A DNA stretch of 64,000 nucleotides from Silene conica. Lineage: Eukaryota; Streptophyta; Magnoliopsida; Caryophyllales; Caryophyllaceae. The notes below the pieces were generated by a model that saw only the letters and a list, made by a program, of their open reading frames with translations, had not been told where the DNA came from and did no database searches. The stretch spans positions 50,252,579 through 50,316,578 of the forward strand of contig CM055313.2 in assembly GCA_029255685.2 (NCBI GenBank). The letters run 5' to 3'. The translations under genes and the position numbers were made by a program. Of this stretch, positions 40,801 to 53,938 are shown piece by piece (the first letter of the stretch is position 1; the number at the start of each line of letters is the position of its first letter).

Positions 40801-43800
40801 TATATAAAAGGCTCTTCATCAGCAATTTCCTTTTTCTTATTCAGAGAAGAATGACTTCGTCGAATTCATGCCTGTAAATAGGTTTGGTATAGTAGAAGAG
40901 TAAGGAGGAAGGCTGTCCACCCGTCAGTAACGTAACGGCACAAACAAAGGCTAGAGGTCTAAACAACGGGTCGGTTGGTTCTTTCGGGACGGCCTGCTAC
41001 TGGCTTTATACTTCGATAAAGATTTACCAGCCCTCCCCTCTTTCTGCCTTGTCTGAAACGGGCCCAGACCTTCTTGTTCTGGAAAGCAAAAGGAGGAAAG
41101 AGATTAATCACCAAGAAGAGAGCGAAGAAAGAGCGACTCGAGTTTTCAATGGCGATGGTTAGAGTTACTTTGCAAAAACTAGTCCTTTTATTTTGGTATA
41201 TGACGAGATAAGATAGTATAGGCGGGGTTACGTCAAAGATCTTAAGGGGAGCTTGTTGACACCCTTAAAGGACCCCTCCCTGAAAGAAGGTATATGTGTG
41301 TAATGAAAAGGCGCCTTTTTTAAAAGGTAAGAAAGTGGATTAAATGTGAGCAACGAAAAGCTTGTATGTGAAAGGGGAGGTTGAAGAAAGCTACTACTTT
41401 CGCCAGAGTCCTCCGTCCAGTATAAGAGTCTTTTAAAGTAGAAATTGGAAGGACGTCAGGGCTTGAGTCGATATATTGGAGGATTTACGGACGATCAATC
41501 TTTCTGACTTCGCTTATCCCAATTTGCAAAACTTCAGGAAAGGTAGTCCGCTTCCCTCGTATATCTTTCTGCGCCCAGCCGAGGTATGCTAGGAACCTAC
41601 ATCTTCTCTTTCCTCGACACCTAAACATAAAGAAATTTTCGAGGATCTTTCTTTGCTTTCTTGTCCAATGGAAACTCACCTCCCGAGCAAAGGTGCACTT
41701 GTGATCCTTCTTCTTAGACAGAAGCAGATGACGGACGGGCCCTAAAAAAAAGGGAGAACGTAAGCCTAAGGGCGGGAAAGCCTTTCAGCAAATCAAAAAA
41801 TCTGAACAAATGGGTCCTTATTAAGAACGAGAATGCAAGTAAATAGGAGGAAATCTTTCCTGCTGAAGTGGCAACAGACTAGAGGTAGCCCTAGAAACTT
41901 TAGCTCTTTCTTTTGTTCCGGTTGAACCTGCTTGCTTATAAAGGGGAAAGTGTATCTAATAAGACGGATTATGCTATGTCTGGATACAGAAGTGGAGGCA
42001 GCGTCGATTATCTCAACTTCAAATCCCTTTCCTTGACAATAGGGAAAAACCCATTATAATTACTAAGTCCACTTGTTCACACCCTCGCCAATATCAACCT
42101 CACCCCATTTCAACGGGCATTCCAGAAAGTACGTTCATTAAGAAAAATAACTTGAGTAACGAAGATGACCTTTTTTCATTTAATCCGCCCAACCGCAACC
42201 CTTACTATGAAAAGCTTCCAGAAGCAGAGCATCCGTCCGGACGGGCTCCTCGCGAGAATAAAGATGAAAAGATCCCCGTGATCTCTGGTTGTGTCTCTAG
42301 ACGAGGCTTTTACAAATGGAGAGGTTGATAGAGCCTAAAAAAGTCAAAGCAAAACGTCGCCTAACGAAGTAAACCGGCATCTCCCAGCAGTTGCTAAGAA
42401 TACAAGGGTTCTACTTTACACCTCCTGTGGTGCCAGTGCTGAGAATTGAAGAAGCCTCAACTCACGCTTTCACTAGTTAACTGGTTAAAGGTCTTACGAG
42501 CAAAAGTCTTCCTCAGAGCTTGAAACGCCCTTGGCTCTAACTAAACAACGTACCTCCAGTGGCCCCTTATTACTATATAATGAGGACATGCCTTCCAAAC
42601 CTTAACTTTAAATAAACGAAAAGTGGGGGTAAGAACAACCGCCCAAAGCGACACCAGTATCAGCAGAAAATAACACACAATCTATATTATATATATAGGA
42701 ACAGCTATAAAGAAAGAAGTCTTCTCTCGTATCTTGTATTATGACATATTAGCAGTTTCAGGGGCATGAGTTTCGAGAGGTCAAATGTACATAATATAAT
42801 AAGAATAACAAAAAGAGGGCAAACTTGAAAAGACTTAAACGGCGCTCCGTATCCAATACCACGATCAACCAGCGGCTCCTTTCAATAAGCAAGCCGATTA
42901 AGAAAAGAAAGAATAGCAAAGAATAAGGGGGGTTAGTCTTCTAGTTCGCAAAAGAACCGCCCGCTAGAAAAGGCGCGGATAGCCCAGCACCTCCATACCT
43001 AGGATCTGGGTCTTACCTTACTATATAAAGAGTCAAGAAGAGGGGTTGCTGCTGACAAATCACAAGACTCTCGTCTCGTACCTACATTGTTCTCATTTCC
43101 ACTCCCCCCAACTTATGCTCTATTATGTCCTTCCTCCCCTCTTTTTGTTTTGAACTTATCCCTAGGCTGGGAGAGTGCAAAGCAACTGAATAGGGACTGT
43201 CAAGAACTCTATAGTCCTACCTTCTAGTCGAACGAAAGTCTTCGGCACAGTAAGAAATATGTGCTAAAGGATCAATAGAATCGCACATTATCACAAGGAT
43301 ATCCTTGAGAAACCTTTAACATACTCTCTTATATAGCCTAGACAGCTTCACTTTATTTTATTCTTGTGATTGATTCCCTATTTTGCATTCTCGTAAAAAA
43401 GAGCGTGCCTAAGAAAGAGGAGCCATAATGAGAGGGTATTGGCCGTAGACCCCTATGCCGATAGTAGAGCACCTTTCGCTTGAAGCAGCACATGCATGGC
43501 ACTAGGTAAACCCCGCCCTTTTCTATCGATTCCCTTATTTTTTTAGTGCAAGACTGGGGGTAGAAGGGGAGATGTTTGGCTTCGGCGCGGCTTACCCCTC
43601 TATTTGGGGGGTTAACTTGTAGGTAAGCGTCAACTGGTTAATAAAGACAAAGTTCTTAAACGCGTGAAAAGGACCTAGTCAGATTGAGACTCTGTTCTAC
43701 TGAAGAGAAGGGAAATGCAATTAGATATTGTGGTTTATATATAAAGCAAGCTCGGTATTCCTCAATCCAGGTATGTTAGGAAAGAAAGAGCAGACCTAGA

Positions 43801-46800
43801 GTCGGTAAACTAGACCTCTCCCGTCAAACAACTAGCAAGCTTCGTCGACAGAAAAAGGAAAAGGGATCTTTCTATATTTAAAGGAGAATCCTTCGTCTCC
43901 GACAAAGGGTACGCTTGAAGAGTCAGCTGCTAATGAGAGGATGCTTTGGATGACAAGTCATTAGGAAGGAAAGCTATAAAAGTAAGGGCATAGCCGAATA
44001 CCGGAGAATCCGCGGTTTGTAAGCATCTCTCTTTCTTCAAGTGTCACCTCCTTTCTTAGAGAGAGGGGCTAGGAAAGAAAGAAGAGCTCGACCAGCGAGC
44101 GCGAAGTATGAAGGAAAGTAATAGGCTCGGGCAAAGTGATGAGGATAAGGAGGCTCTACTGAAAGGAAAGAGAGGATGGGATATCGAGCGCAGATAAGTT
44201 TGGCGTGAAAGAATCCGGCAAGTAGATAGACGCATGAAGGCTATAGATGGACGTTGGTACGGTTGAGATAGGGCAGGCTCGAGCAGGAAGGCTCTTCGTT
44301 AAGCGGACTCCTGCCAAATTGCAAGTTATGGAGGAGATTAAAACCCACTTTACTCGATTTTTGGGGATAACACAACTCTCCTTGAGGAAAGAAAACCACC
44401 CACCCTTTCATAGATAAGAAGGCGTTGATGTGAAGTCCCCACCAGTTTAAAGAAAGGGGCATTGCCTTAGAATTTTTTTGGATAGACGGCTGGCTTGAGC
44501 TGAAATACATTCAAGAGAATCTTTGATTTTGAAATCGTATGCCTGAATTTGTCCGCGGTATGATCGAAGCAAGCTCCTTCTCCTTTTTTATCACCCTTTG
44601 CCAACGGAAGAGAAGCTTCAACCGAATTCAGTCTCTAGGGTATTGCAAGGCTGGGTTTAAGTCAAAGAACTCTGCCAAGTGTTATAGCGTCACCAACAAA
44701 GACAGATCATTCCAGGGCTTACTTCCCCATTACGTACCCTCGATGGCGCGCTATTTTGTTGATTTCCTCTCTATGCCATGAAGGCTGAGGCCGCAGTGTC
44801 GAATCTTCACGTACCTACCACTTTACCTTATATAACAAGCAAGCCTTATAGCATAGGGAAGAATCTCAGGGTGTCAAACCGTGATGGATCGAAAACGAAC
44901 CTTTCAACTTTTAAAAATCCACCCCTTTGTCCTAACCACACAGCTGGTTCCAAGAAAGCAAAGAAAAGGCAAAGAGAAGAAAATGAAAAGAAAGGAGAGC
45001 ACCAAATTAGGCTTTCTCGAACCTCTTTCTTGAGTGATGTTCCAATGGAATAAGCATGAGGCAAGGGCGGCAAATTCACAGATTAATTTTCCGGGAAGCT
45101 TTTCGTTCAGCCTCTTTTCTCTTCACTTTAACTTTTCGGAAAAAGGGAAGGAGTGAGTCTTCTTTCTTGGTAGATAGCTCCATCAAAAGTTAGCTCGAAA
45201 GTGAGTTCGGACTCTTTTTCCTTAGGAGAAGAGGGCTCTTCTTACTCGGGATAGCATTCGGTAGAACACATCCAGTCTCGGTCAATCCTTTCTTTTACTA
45301 GAGAGGCTCCTCTTGTCGGCGTAACCAAGACTCTCTCTCACTATAGGAAGTTCAGTCACTGGACGATCCAGATTCCATTGTTGAGAGTGAGTGTTCTGTG
45401 TGAAAGGTAGAAAAAGCCCTCTTCCCCAACTCCCAGGGTGAATCTATTTAGTACGAAGAAGAAGGATCCCGGTCGATTCGCGAAATTCAATCAATGACGC
45501 TCACGATGTACTCTTTTTCCTATATCGAGTAGTAGAAGTAGTCTACGGCTGGGAGGAGCCTTTCTTTCTATGTATACAAGGATTCTTTTTCATTATCCAC
45601 GGAAGGTTTTAGAGGCCTTTACCAGGAAGACTAGACTGTAGGAGCCGCTCTCGATTTTGAATTAGATGCTCAGCAGGCTATATAGCTCAGTTGGTAGAAC
45701 TCTTAACTACCCGAATATAGTGTAAGGGCTCGCCCAGAGGATGGATTTCTTTATAGTACCCAATAAAGTACGTAAATAAAGAGAGAGATAAATAAAGGCT
45801 AAGGGCTTTCTGATCCTTACTAGTCCTTTTATCTGAGTCTTCCTCCTATAAAGCAAAGCATTACTAAAACCAAGAGTGAGTGTCCTTCAGGGAAAGACTA
45901 ATAACTTATGTATAGGCCCTTCCTTTTAGAACCACCTATCTGTCACTGCGCCCGACAACTGGCCTTTTCTCTTTCAAGATGTCGTCCCGGGTGTACCTAC
46001 TTGTGACATTCGCGAAGACAGCTTCGCACCTCTTCCCTGACATTTAAACCTTGTTGGAACTTTACCAAGGAATGGATTACTCGCCGTAAGCATAAAATGA
46101 CTCAACCCTCTTTTACGACTAAAGAAAGCTTCTTTTGATGCCCACAAAGTTTTCCGAGTCATTGGACACGCCTTCTTTGCTCTCTCCCACATGCCCGACT
46201 CGGTAAGAGGCCCTTAGAACAGAGCTTTTGGGGGAAGGCTTGGGGTTTTATAATTTACTCTTCTATCTTCTACAAGGGTAGACGGTAAAAAGAAAGTGCT
46301 CGAGCGCAGTGACTGGTTTAAGATGACTCGACTGACAAGGAAAGTAAAAAGAAAAAAGAAGGAGAGGGGTGGCATGACTCGAGTGAATGAAGACGAGAGG
46401 AGAAGGAGGCTCGTCTCAAGTATGAAGGAGATTAAGAGACTTTATTTGGATCTCTTTGGCATTTGTACTTTCTTTCCTTCCGAGATTCTCACTATTTCGC
46501 TTCACAAGCCCTCCCGCATGGGACAAGCTCTCTTTCCATATAAGATGGATTACTTGTAGTCAAACTTCTTCTTTTTAATTTATCAAAAGCGGATTGGCAC
46601 CAAACAACAAGTGTAGGTGAACAGGCTTTTGTGCAGACCCGCTCGAGGCAGACCACAGCCTATACTAGGGTAGAATCTAGTAGGGCGCGTGTTCATTCTT
46701 ACTATATAAAGAAGAAAGGGAAAGGGGAAAAGTCTTAACAAGGTTAACTCCGCTTTACCAATCGACGAAATTCAGGACTAAGCAAAAAGGGCTAGTTTAA

Positions 46801-48087
46801 AGGGCGAGAGGGAGTCCCACAAACAAGAAAGTAAATCAATCACACATGCCTTCAAATTTCCTATACCTAAGTTCCTGTGACAGTTTGCAAAAGGACCGTG
46901 TAAGAGCAAGTAGCCTTGGTATAGCTTGTGAGCGGTTAGCTTTTCTTTCTCATTTCGGATCATAGGATTGGTCACTTACTTCGCTTTCTTCGGGAAAGCT
47001 CTCCTAAAGGAGCCAGCCGTTTCTAACTGAAAAAGATATCATAAGGCGGGGACACGACAAAAGATTTTGCATTCACTAAGTCGTACTTATTTTACAGCTC
47101 ATGGCCTGATCGCTTTATCAACAACGGACTTACGCCCAAAAGGAAACTCTGAAGCCTAGTGCCGCCTACCTTAATGGTCCTCCTAAAGCTAGAGAACGCA
47201 TATCAGCAGCAGTCCAACAAAGACAAAAGGTGTGTGAGCTGCTCTCTCACGGCTTGCAATGGGCTAAACACGTGCCTATCTTGGGGAAATTTATGAGCTC
47301 TCTTCCCTTCGCCCGCCCTGCCGGGGGTGATTTGGGGCCTTATCCTCTAACTCCTCTTGTTTTATATGCGAGTCTAATTCTCTCTTCTCGCCATCATACT
47401 TCAGTCGAGCTCTTTAAACCTCTCCACATCTAAGAGCATCTCCTTTACCTACCCTTTCTTTATTATACGTCAGCCTAATGGAAAATTGAAGTCTTCTCCT
47501 GTCTGTCTTCAGTCGTCAGAGAGAGAGGGCTCTTTGCTCTCTACCTTTTCCCAAAGGCGCCTGCTTCCTTTGACTCTTTTGAAATCCTAAGCTGATCAAT
47601 CAGTTGACAACTTTTTATCCTCAACCCCTTGCTTTTAAGGCAGGGCAAGCAAGCTCTCTAATGTATATAACCCCGAAACGGAATCTGAGTTTAGGGCATT
47701 AATAGTCATTTACATGGATGAAATCCTTCTACCTTGAGCGGGAATTCCTTTGACATTGCTTAAACGCGCCCAAAGCATTCTTTTTCTTTCTTATAGTGCT
47801 AATCTTAGTCTTTGCGCTCGAATCTGCTCATTAGTGAATTAGACAACTTGTTTCAAAAATTATAAGGACCCATAGAGGACTCGACTGCTAAAGTTTAAAA
47901 AGCTCAGCTGAAGTATGTATGCTTGTGTGGACTCGACGCTGATCCCTCTCTCGCTGGGGTGCATTCCTTTATTTTATGAATTTAGATGCAGCATATATAT
48001 ATATAATAAAAGGGGGTGATCAGAATGTGCTGGGCTTAAAAAAAATACCCTAATGACTCGACGTAGATTGCGAACTAAGGTCTTGAC
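34865..48087. other. Gene-free background, 13.2 kb
   Basis: I see no gene in this long stretch. The longest ATG frame is 38447-38815 (122 codons), without family resemblance, repeats or membrane pattern that would argue for function. GA-rich blocks near 44080-44175 and 46300-46400 repeat the loose motif of 2100-2412. Sequences such as TATATAAAGA recur in the background, for example near 36325, 36512, 43021 and 46702. A tRNA-like 5' fragment at 45676-45700 is listed separately. Confidence 0.5.
45676..45700 (+). other. tRNA-like 5' fragment (acceptor and D arm only)
   Basis: The 25 bases contain TAGCTCAGTTGGTAGA, the classic D-arm signature of bacterial and organellar tRNAs, preceded by a seven-base acceptor-like strand. 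It resembles mitochondrial or plastid tRNA-Lys-type genes. No matching anticodon arm, GGTTCRA T-loop or acceptor complement follows in the next 80 bases, so at best it is a truncated remnant. Confidence 0.4.
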
Positions 48088-48653
48088 ATGGGCGGGATTG
48101 ATTCCACGTGCTCTGAATGTCAAAGCCAAGAAATTAAACCAAGCGCGGGTAAACGGCGGAAGTAACTATGACTATCTTAAGGTAGCCCCATGCCTTCTCA
48201 TCTAATTAGTAACGTGCACGAATAGAAAAATGAAATTACCATATCCCGCCCTCTTTTTACTTTACGACGAAATCACAGGCAAGGGTAGGAGCTTGTACAG
48301 AAGCGACAGCGTGGAAAAGGTACCCTGTTGAGCTTGACTCGAGTCCGACTTTGTGAAATGACTTGACAGGTGTTGAATAAGTAGGAGCTTCGGCAAAAGC
48401 GAAAGAACACTACTTTCTAACTTTTTAGCTTGCTTTCAGAATAAGAAAGCGTCCAAGGAGCCTCTTAAAATTTTCCTAAAGCGCATTGATTGGGGCATTG
48501 TCAGGTGGGACGTTTGCCGGGGGTTAGGCCCTCGTAAAACAGCTTTGTTTTAATTAAAGTGTTGCAATATGGTAATTTATGAGAGGAACCGTTGATTCAC
48601 ACAACCGGGCATCTTGAAAAGTGGGTTGCACGAAGCTGTCCTTTCTGCGCTAG
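48088..48653 (+). pseudogene. Decayed cytosolic-type large-subunit rRNA fragment (25S/28S)
   Basis: Three blocks align in order with eukaryotic cytosolic 25S/28S rRNA: (i) about 48108-48240, including CAAGCGCGGGTAAACGGCGG and CTTAAGGTAGCC; (ii) about 48320-48420, including TTGAGCTTGACT, GTCCGACTTTGTGAAATGAC and GGAGCTTCGGC; then GACATT-like CATTGTCAGGTGGG near 48498; (iii) about 48577-48653, starting GAGAGGAACCGTTGATTC at the sarcin-ricin-proximal 3' part. The wording between marker motifs is eukaryotic, not bacterial or mitochondrial. About 500 nt, including the peptidyl-transferase loop, is missing between blocks (ii) and (iii), and scattered substitutions run to perhaps 10-15% in block (i). 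It cannot function in a ribosome. Confidence 0.8.
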
Positions 48654-49382
48654 AAAGAAGAAGAAGAGGGCCCCTGTCTGTCTTAGCTTCCATACGAACA
48701 GGGGGAGTGAAGCCTGAGCAAGAGATAACTAAGACTACTGCTTTCCTCTTTCTTTACCTTTACTACGTGTTCCCCGTTGAAGCATTCTATGGGCACGCGC
48801 TCGGGTGTGGGAACAGAGCTCCAAGAAAAAGTTTGGCTTTTTGTTCATAGTATGAAATCTTTCAGGACCCACTAATCCCTAGTAGAGCTAAGACTATTTC
48901 GCGAGTTAATAAGCTTTCCCGCTGCCTGTTAAGCTAAGTGAAAAGGAAGCAGAATCACAAGTGCGCTTTCGCACCGAACCAATGGCTCAACTTCGGTCGT
49001 TAGAGCGCGGTGCACGTATTTCTTTATTAAGTCGTAATAACAAAGGAAAGTCCTCTCTTTCTTCGTCTCTTTCTTTTGGAGCCAGGGTTTGCAAAGTAAA
49101 GTAGAAAGAGAGAAGGCTTGAATCTCGGTGCACATTTGATTTAATTCATTTCTGCATTTTTTGAGAATAGTCTGAAATTCGAATTGAAGAAGAGTTGGTA
49201 CCCCCTTTTCCACCTTTTTCGGATGACTCATAGTGGCTCATGAGACGAATCGAATAAAAGGGGGTTTCGTCGAGAATTCTTCTTTTGTGGATTAGAAAAG
49301 AAAGTCTAAGTTCCTATTTAAGCATGGGAGCGCTCCTTCTTTTCTTTCTTATAGTATAACAAGTTTTTTGTAAGGAACCAGG
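48654..49382. other. Background between rRNA fragment and truncated retroelement
   Basis: No convincing gene. A 100-codon frame on the minus strand (49231-48929) starts with ATG but has no family resemblance. The right limit at about 49383 is where identity to the Del/Tekay copies begins abruptly, without an LTR end or target duplication. Confidence 0.5.
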
Positions 49383-52300
49383 AAACAGCTACCCATAGCC
49401 TCCTGCAAGGCCTTCCTGAACCTGGAACAAAATCTCGGATCTCGATCTGAAACGATCTCTCTCGGTACACCATGATATCGGACTACCTCAGCAATATAAG
49501 CCCTAGCTAAACGATCCATGTCCCACGTCTCTCTGATCGGCACAAATCTGGCACACTTAGTTAGACGGTCCACAATAACCCAAATCGCATCTTTGCCTCC
49601 CACAGTCTTAGGCAACGCAGTCACAAAATCCATAGATATGCACTCCCACTTCCACTGAGGAACGGGAAGCGGCTGTAGCAAACCACCAGGTCTCCTATGC
49701 TCTATCTTGACTTGCTGACAAGTCAAGCACCTACTAACATAATCCAAGATCTCCTTCTTCATACCAGGCCACCAAAACATAAGCCTCAAATCCTTGTGCA
49801 TTTTCTCTCTTCCTGGATGAACGGAATACGGTGCCAAATGAGCCTCATCAAGAGTCCTCTTCCTCAAATCTGGCACATCGGGGACATACATCCGACCACG
49901 GAACCTAAGGAAACCATCAGCATCAATCACCAAGTCAGGTGCAACACCACTCAAAATCTTAGCCTCGAACTTCTTGAAATCGGCATCTGAAGGTAAACTC
50001 TGGCGAATCTCCCAATATAAAGACGGCTCGGCAGTCATAGCAGCTAACCAATCAAAACCACTACCCACCATCTCTAATCTCAGCTTCCGGAACTCGGAGC
50101 ACAACTCATCGGGCAATACTCTCATAACACTCATCGAGTGAGAAGTCTTGCGGCTAAGCGCATCTGCAACTACATTGGCTTTTCCCTCATGATATAACAA
50201 CTCGATGTCGTAATCTTTCACCAACTCTAGCCAACGTCTCTGTCTCATGTTAAGGTCTTTCTGGGTAAAAATGTACTTAAGACTCTTGTGATCTGTGAAA
50301 ATACGGCAATGGGATCCAATCAGGTAATGACGCCACATCTTCAAAGCATGAACGACTGCGGCCAACTCCAAATCATGTGTCGGATAGTTCACCTCATGAA
50401 CTCTCAACTGTCTAGATGAATAGGCTATCACCTTACCACTCTGCATCAGTACGCATCCAAGTCCTAACATCGAAGCATCACAATACACATCAAAGTCAAC
50501 TCCAATCTCTGGCAAAGCTAGCACGGTGGCGGAAGTCAATCTGGTCTTCAACTCCTGGAAAGAACTCTCACACTTGTCGGTCCAAACAAACTTAGCTTCT
50601 TTCTTCAGTAACTGAGTCATCGGGCGGGCTAATCTGGAGAAATCCTCAACAAATCTACGATAATAACCAGCCAATCCAAGGAAACTACGGATCTCTCCAA
50701 CATCTTTGGGACTCTCCCAATCAACTACCGCCTCAATCTTCGCGGAATCAACCATGACTCCCTCACTAGATATAACATGTCCAAGAAATGCAACCTTAGA
50801 AAGCCAAAACTCGCACTTTGAGAACTTCGCGAACCACTTCTGACGACGCAATATCCTAAGAATCAATCGAAGATGCTCAGCATGTTCCTCATCGGTCTTC
50901 GAATAAATGAGAATGTCATCGATAAACACCACAACACAAGTGTCAAGATACTCACTGAAGGTACGGTTCATCTGATCCATGAAGATAGCAGGTGCATTAG
51001 TCAACCCAAAAGGCATAACCACGAACTCAAAATGCCCATATCTGGTACGAAAATCAGTCTTCGCAATATCAGCCTCTCTCACTGGAATCTGATGATAACC
51101 CGATCGAAGATCAATCTTAGAAAACCTAGAAGCACCTCTCAACTGATCAAACAAGTCATCTATCCTAGGCAAAGGATATCTGTTCTTCACGGTCACTCGG
51201 TTCAGCTCTCTATAGTCAATGCAAAGTCTCATGGAACCATCTTTCTTCTTAACGAACAAAACGGGAGCACCCTACGGAGAAGCACTAGGTCTAATGAAAC
51301 CCTTCTCGATCATCTCTTCCAACTGTTGCTTCAATTCTTTCAACTCTGGCGGAGCTATACGGTAAGAAGCTTTGGAAATCGGTCCAGTACCTAGAACAAG
51401 CTCTATGGTAAACTCCACATCTCTCTCTGGCGGTATCCCTGGCAAGTCATCTGGGAACACATCTGGATACTCACAAATAATGGCTACCTCCTCAAGCTTC
51501 GGTAGTGATGGTTTAGCAGCTGTAACAACACACAGGAAGGCTTGGCAACCCTTCCTAAGAAGATGAGATGCTTTCATCGAAAAAATAACACGAACACCCC
51601 TTTGAGGGCGAGTTCCCCTATAGGAAACACGAACTCCTGAAGAACTCCTCAAGCAGATTTTCTGGTCGCGACACTCGAAGCGAGCATGGTATCGCGATAA
51701 CCAATCCATACCGAGGATAATGTCAAACTCCTCGAGAGGAAATCTCAGTAAGTCCGCTGGAAATGTGGCTTGACCAATAATAATAGGAACATCCCTATGG
51801 GACGAAGAGCAGGAAAACACGTCTCCAGAAGGTAAGGAAATAGAAGTCTCCTCAACCAATGAAGACTCAAGAGCTAAACGGTCGGCGAACTGCGTCGATA
51901 TAAATGATAAAGAAGCTCCAGTATCGAACAAAATAAGGCACTCAGCGCCAAGAACAGAAAAGATACCAGCAACAATATCTGGATGAGCCTCTGCCTAAGC
52001 TCTAGTCATCACAAAGATCTTTCCTTTCGGCTTTCCTCTCTTAGTTGCTGCAGCAGCAGTGGCAGCCTTGCCAAGTGCGGTGTTCCTCTCAGGACACTCA
52101 TAAGACTTGTGCCCAAATCCATTGCAAGTATAGCACTTGAAAGCATTCTTGAAACAGTCAAAACCCGGATGAGAAGGTTTACCACAACGGTGGCAAACAC
52201 TAGCAGCTGTGTCGGTGTGAACAATGGTCTTAGCAACCGGAGCAGAGAACCTCTCAAAACGCTTCTTCTGAGAAGAAGGCGAAGAAGTAGAAGGAACAAA

Positions 52301-53029
52301 TGGTCTCTTCCCCTGGTACACTGATCTCTGGTGAGGAGTCACACTAGAAGTAGCAGCACGGGTCTCAGCATCTATGGCACGAATAGAACTCTCGGCCCAA
52401 ATAGCATCATCATACACCTCCACGAAAGAAGTAGAGTCACGACGAACCATGCTCTCGATGCGTGGCCCTAGCTTGCCACGGTAAAAGTAGACTCTCTCGG
52501 CCTCATCTCTAACAAATCTCAATGCGAAGTGAGCTAGCTGGTTGAAACGGTCTGTGAACTCCTGAACTGACATCTTGCCTTGCTTCAAATCCATGAATTC
52601 TTTGAGTCGCTGTGATCTGAGCTCTTTAGGATAGAACCTCGTCTCGAGCTTATCCTTAAAAGCATCCCAATCGAACAAAGGATCAAGAGTGAAAGTAGGT
52701 CCTGTCAACGCCCACCACCTATCGGCCTCAAGGGTAAGAAAGTGAGTGGCTAGCCGCACTCTATCCTCTCTACCCACCGAATACATAGCAAAGCTCCTCT
52801 CCATCTCCCTGAACCACTCGGTAAGAGCTACCGGATCAACCTCGCCACCATATGTCTTCACGTGGCTACGGGACATCTGCGAAGCTATCCATGAGAAACT
52901 ACCAGGACGATTAGCCTCGTTGCCTGGCGGTGGAGGAGGTGGAACATTCCCTGCTTGCTGTCTCTGAGTCTCAAGCAAACGCTGAATTGCTTGCAGCACA
53001 ATGTTATCAGCAGCCCTAGGTCTCACCAT
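49383..53029 (-). pseudogene. Gag-Pol polyprotein of copy A, two nonsense codons and truncated
   Basis: Starts at ATG 53029. Gag fills the first 344 codons, with two CCHC knuckles (CHRC... and CYTC...) near residues 280 and 299, and ends in a TAG at 51992-51994 where copy B has GAG. The protease DTGAS follows at about residue 369. A second TAG, from TGG in copy B, lies near 51273-51275 just before the reverse transcriptase. The reverse transcriptase FIDD, RNase H and integrase N-terminus are open down to the truncation, which removes the catalytic Glu of integrase. It also has Arg for Trp shortly after the SDRD motif. Not functional. Confidence 0.9.
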
Positions 53030-53181
53030 CCTTCAAAAGAGAAAACAAGTATTAGCTTAGCAATTAGCAATCACAAATAGATTACAAAATAAGTCCTTAG
53101 ATCTACCCATCTCTCATTCATTATTTGTTTATTTGGTCAAGTTAAGGTTGGGGGTCACATGAGTGCGTCGGGAGCAATAAT
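53030..53181 (-). other. Short leader of copy A
   Basis: 152 bp between gag and primer site, matching the corresponding leader of copy B (60563-60713) apart from small differences. No coding content. Confidence 0.8.
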
Positions 53182-53193
53182 GCTCTGATACCA
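53182..53193 (-). promoter_or_regulatory. Primer-binding site of copy A
   Basis: The minus strand reads TGGTATCAGAGC two bases from the LTR end, an exact initiator tRNA-Met type site. Confidence 0.9.
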
Positions 53194-53938
53194 ACTGTAA
53201 AACCCCTCACGAAAGCGGAAATATAAACACACAAAAGTACCAAAAATGCAGCGGAAATAAAACTTTTTAGCAAACTAAACAACATGCGAGAAATCTTAAA
53301 CTGAAACAGAAACTGAAACTGGAATAAAACCCAAAATAGATAAGTAACAGTTCTAAGTATCGGAAACAAATATATACATCGGCTTGGGATGGAACATCCC
53401 TACATGCACCAAAACAAATGTAACAAAAGTCTAAGAGTCTAGCTATGCGATATAAGGTAAGTCATATGATGACAGCAGGATCATCACTCGCTAGCCCTCT
53501 CGTGAACCCATCTCCAACCTGCATGTACCTACATACATGAAAACATGTACGCCACAATCAGTGGGGAGTGACTAGAGTTCTCCTAGCCACCTTTTGTGAC
53601 AACACGTAACACATAAAACAATACAGAATACTCCAACATATATCAACATGTGAAGCATAAACAACTCATCAATTGAACTCATAAAAACATGCCAACTCTA
53701 GTGCACGGCTCTCAACCAACTTCATAAACCGTTAGGAAGGAGAGCCGGTTTCCCTACTGGCTACCCAGTCGGGGGGTCTTTCAATCCAACTATTTATGAA
53801 ACCGAACTAAGAGTCACCCAATGCCTTGGATGATCAAACCATAACTCAAACAAATATACGTTTACTCATCCTTATCAATAACTATATCTGACACGTACCA
53901 ACTCAAGGCAAGCAGATAAATTCAGCAAGTAAAAGGTT

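Noticed and set aside
48085..48660. Mitochondrial 26S rRNA gene
   Set aside because: The wording around the shared CTTAAGGTAGC motif and downstream blocks follows the cytosolic 25S/28S type, not the bacterial or mitochondrial type.
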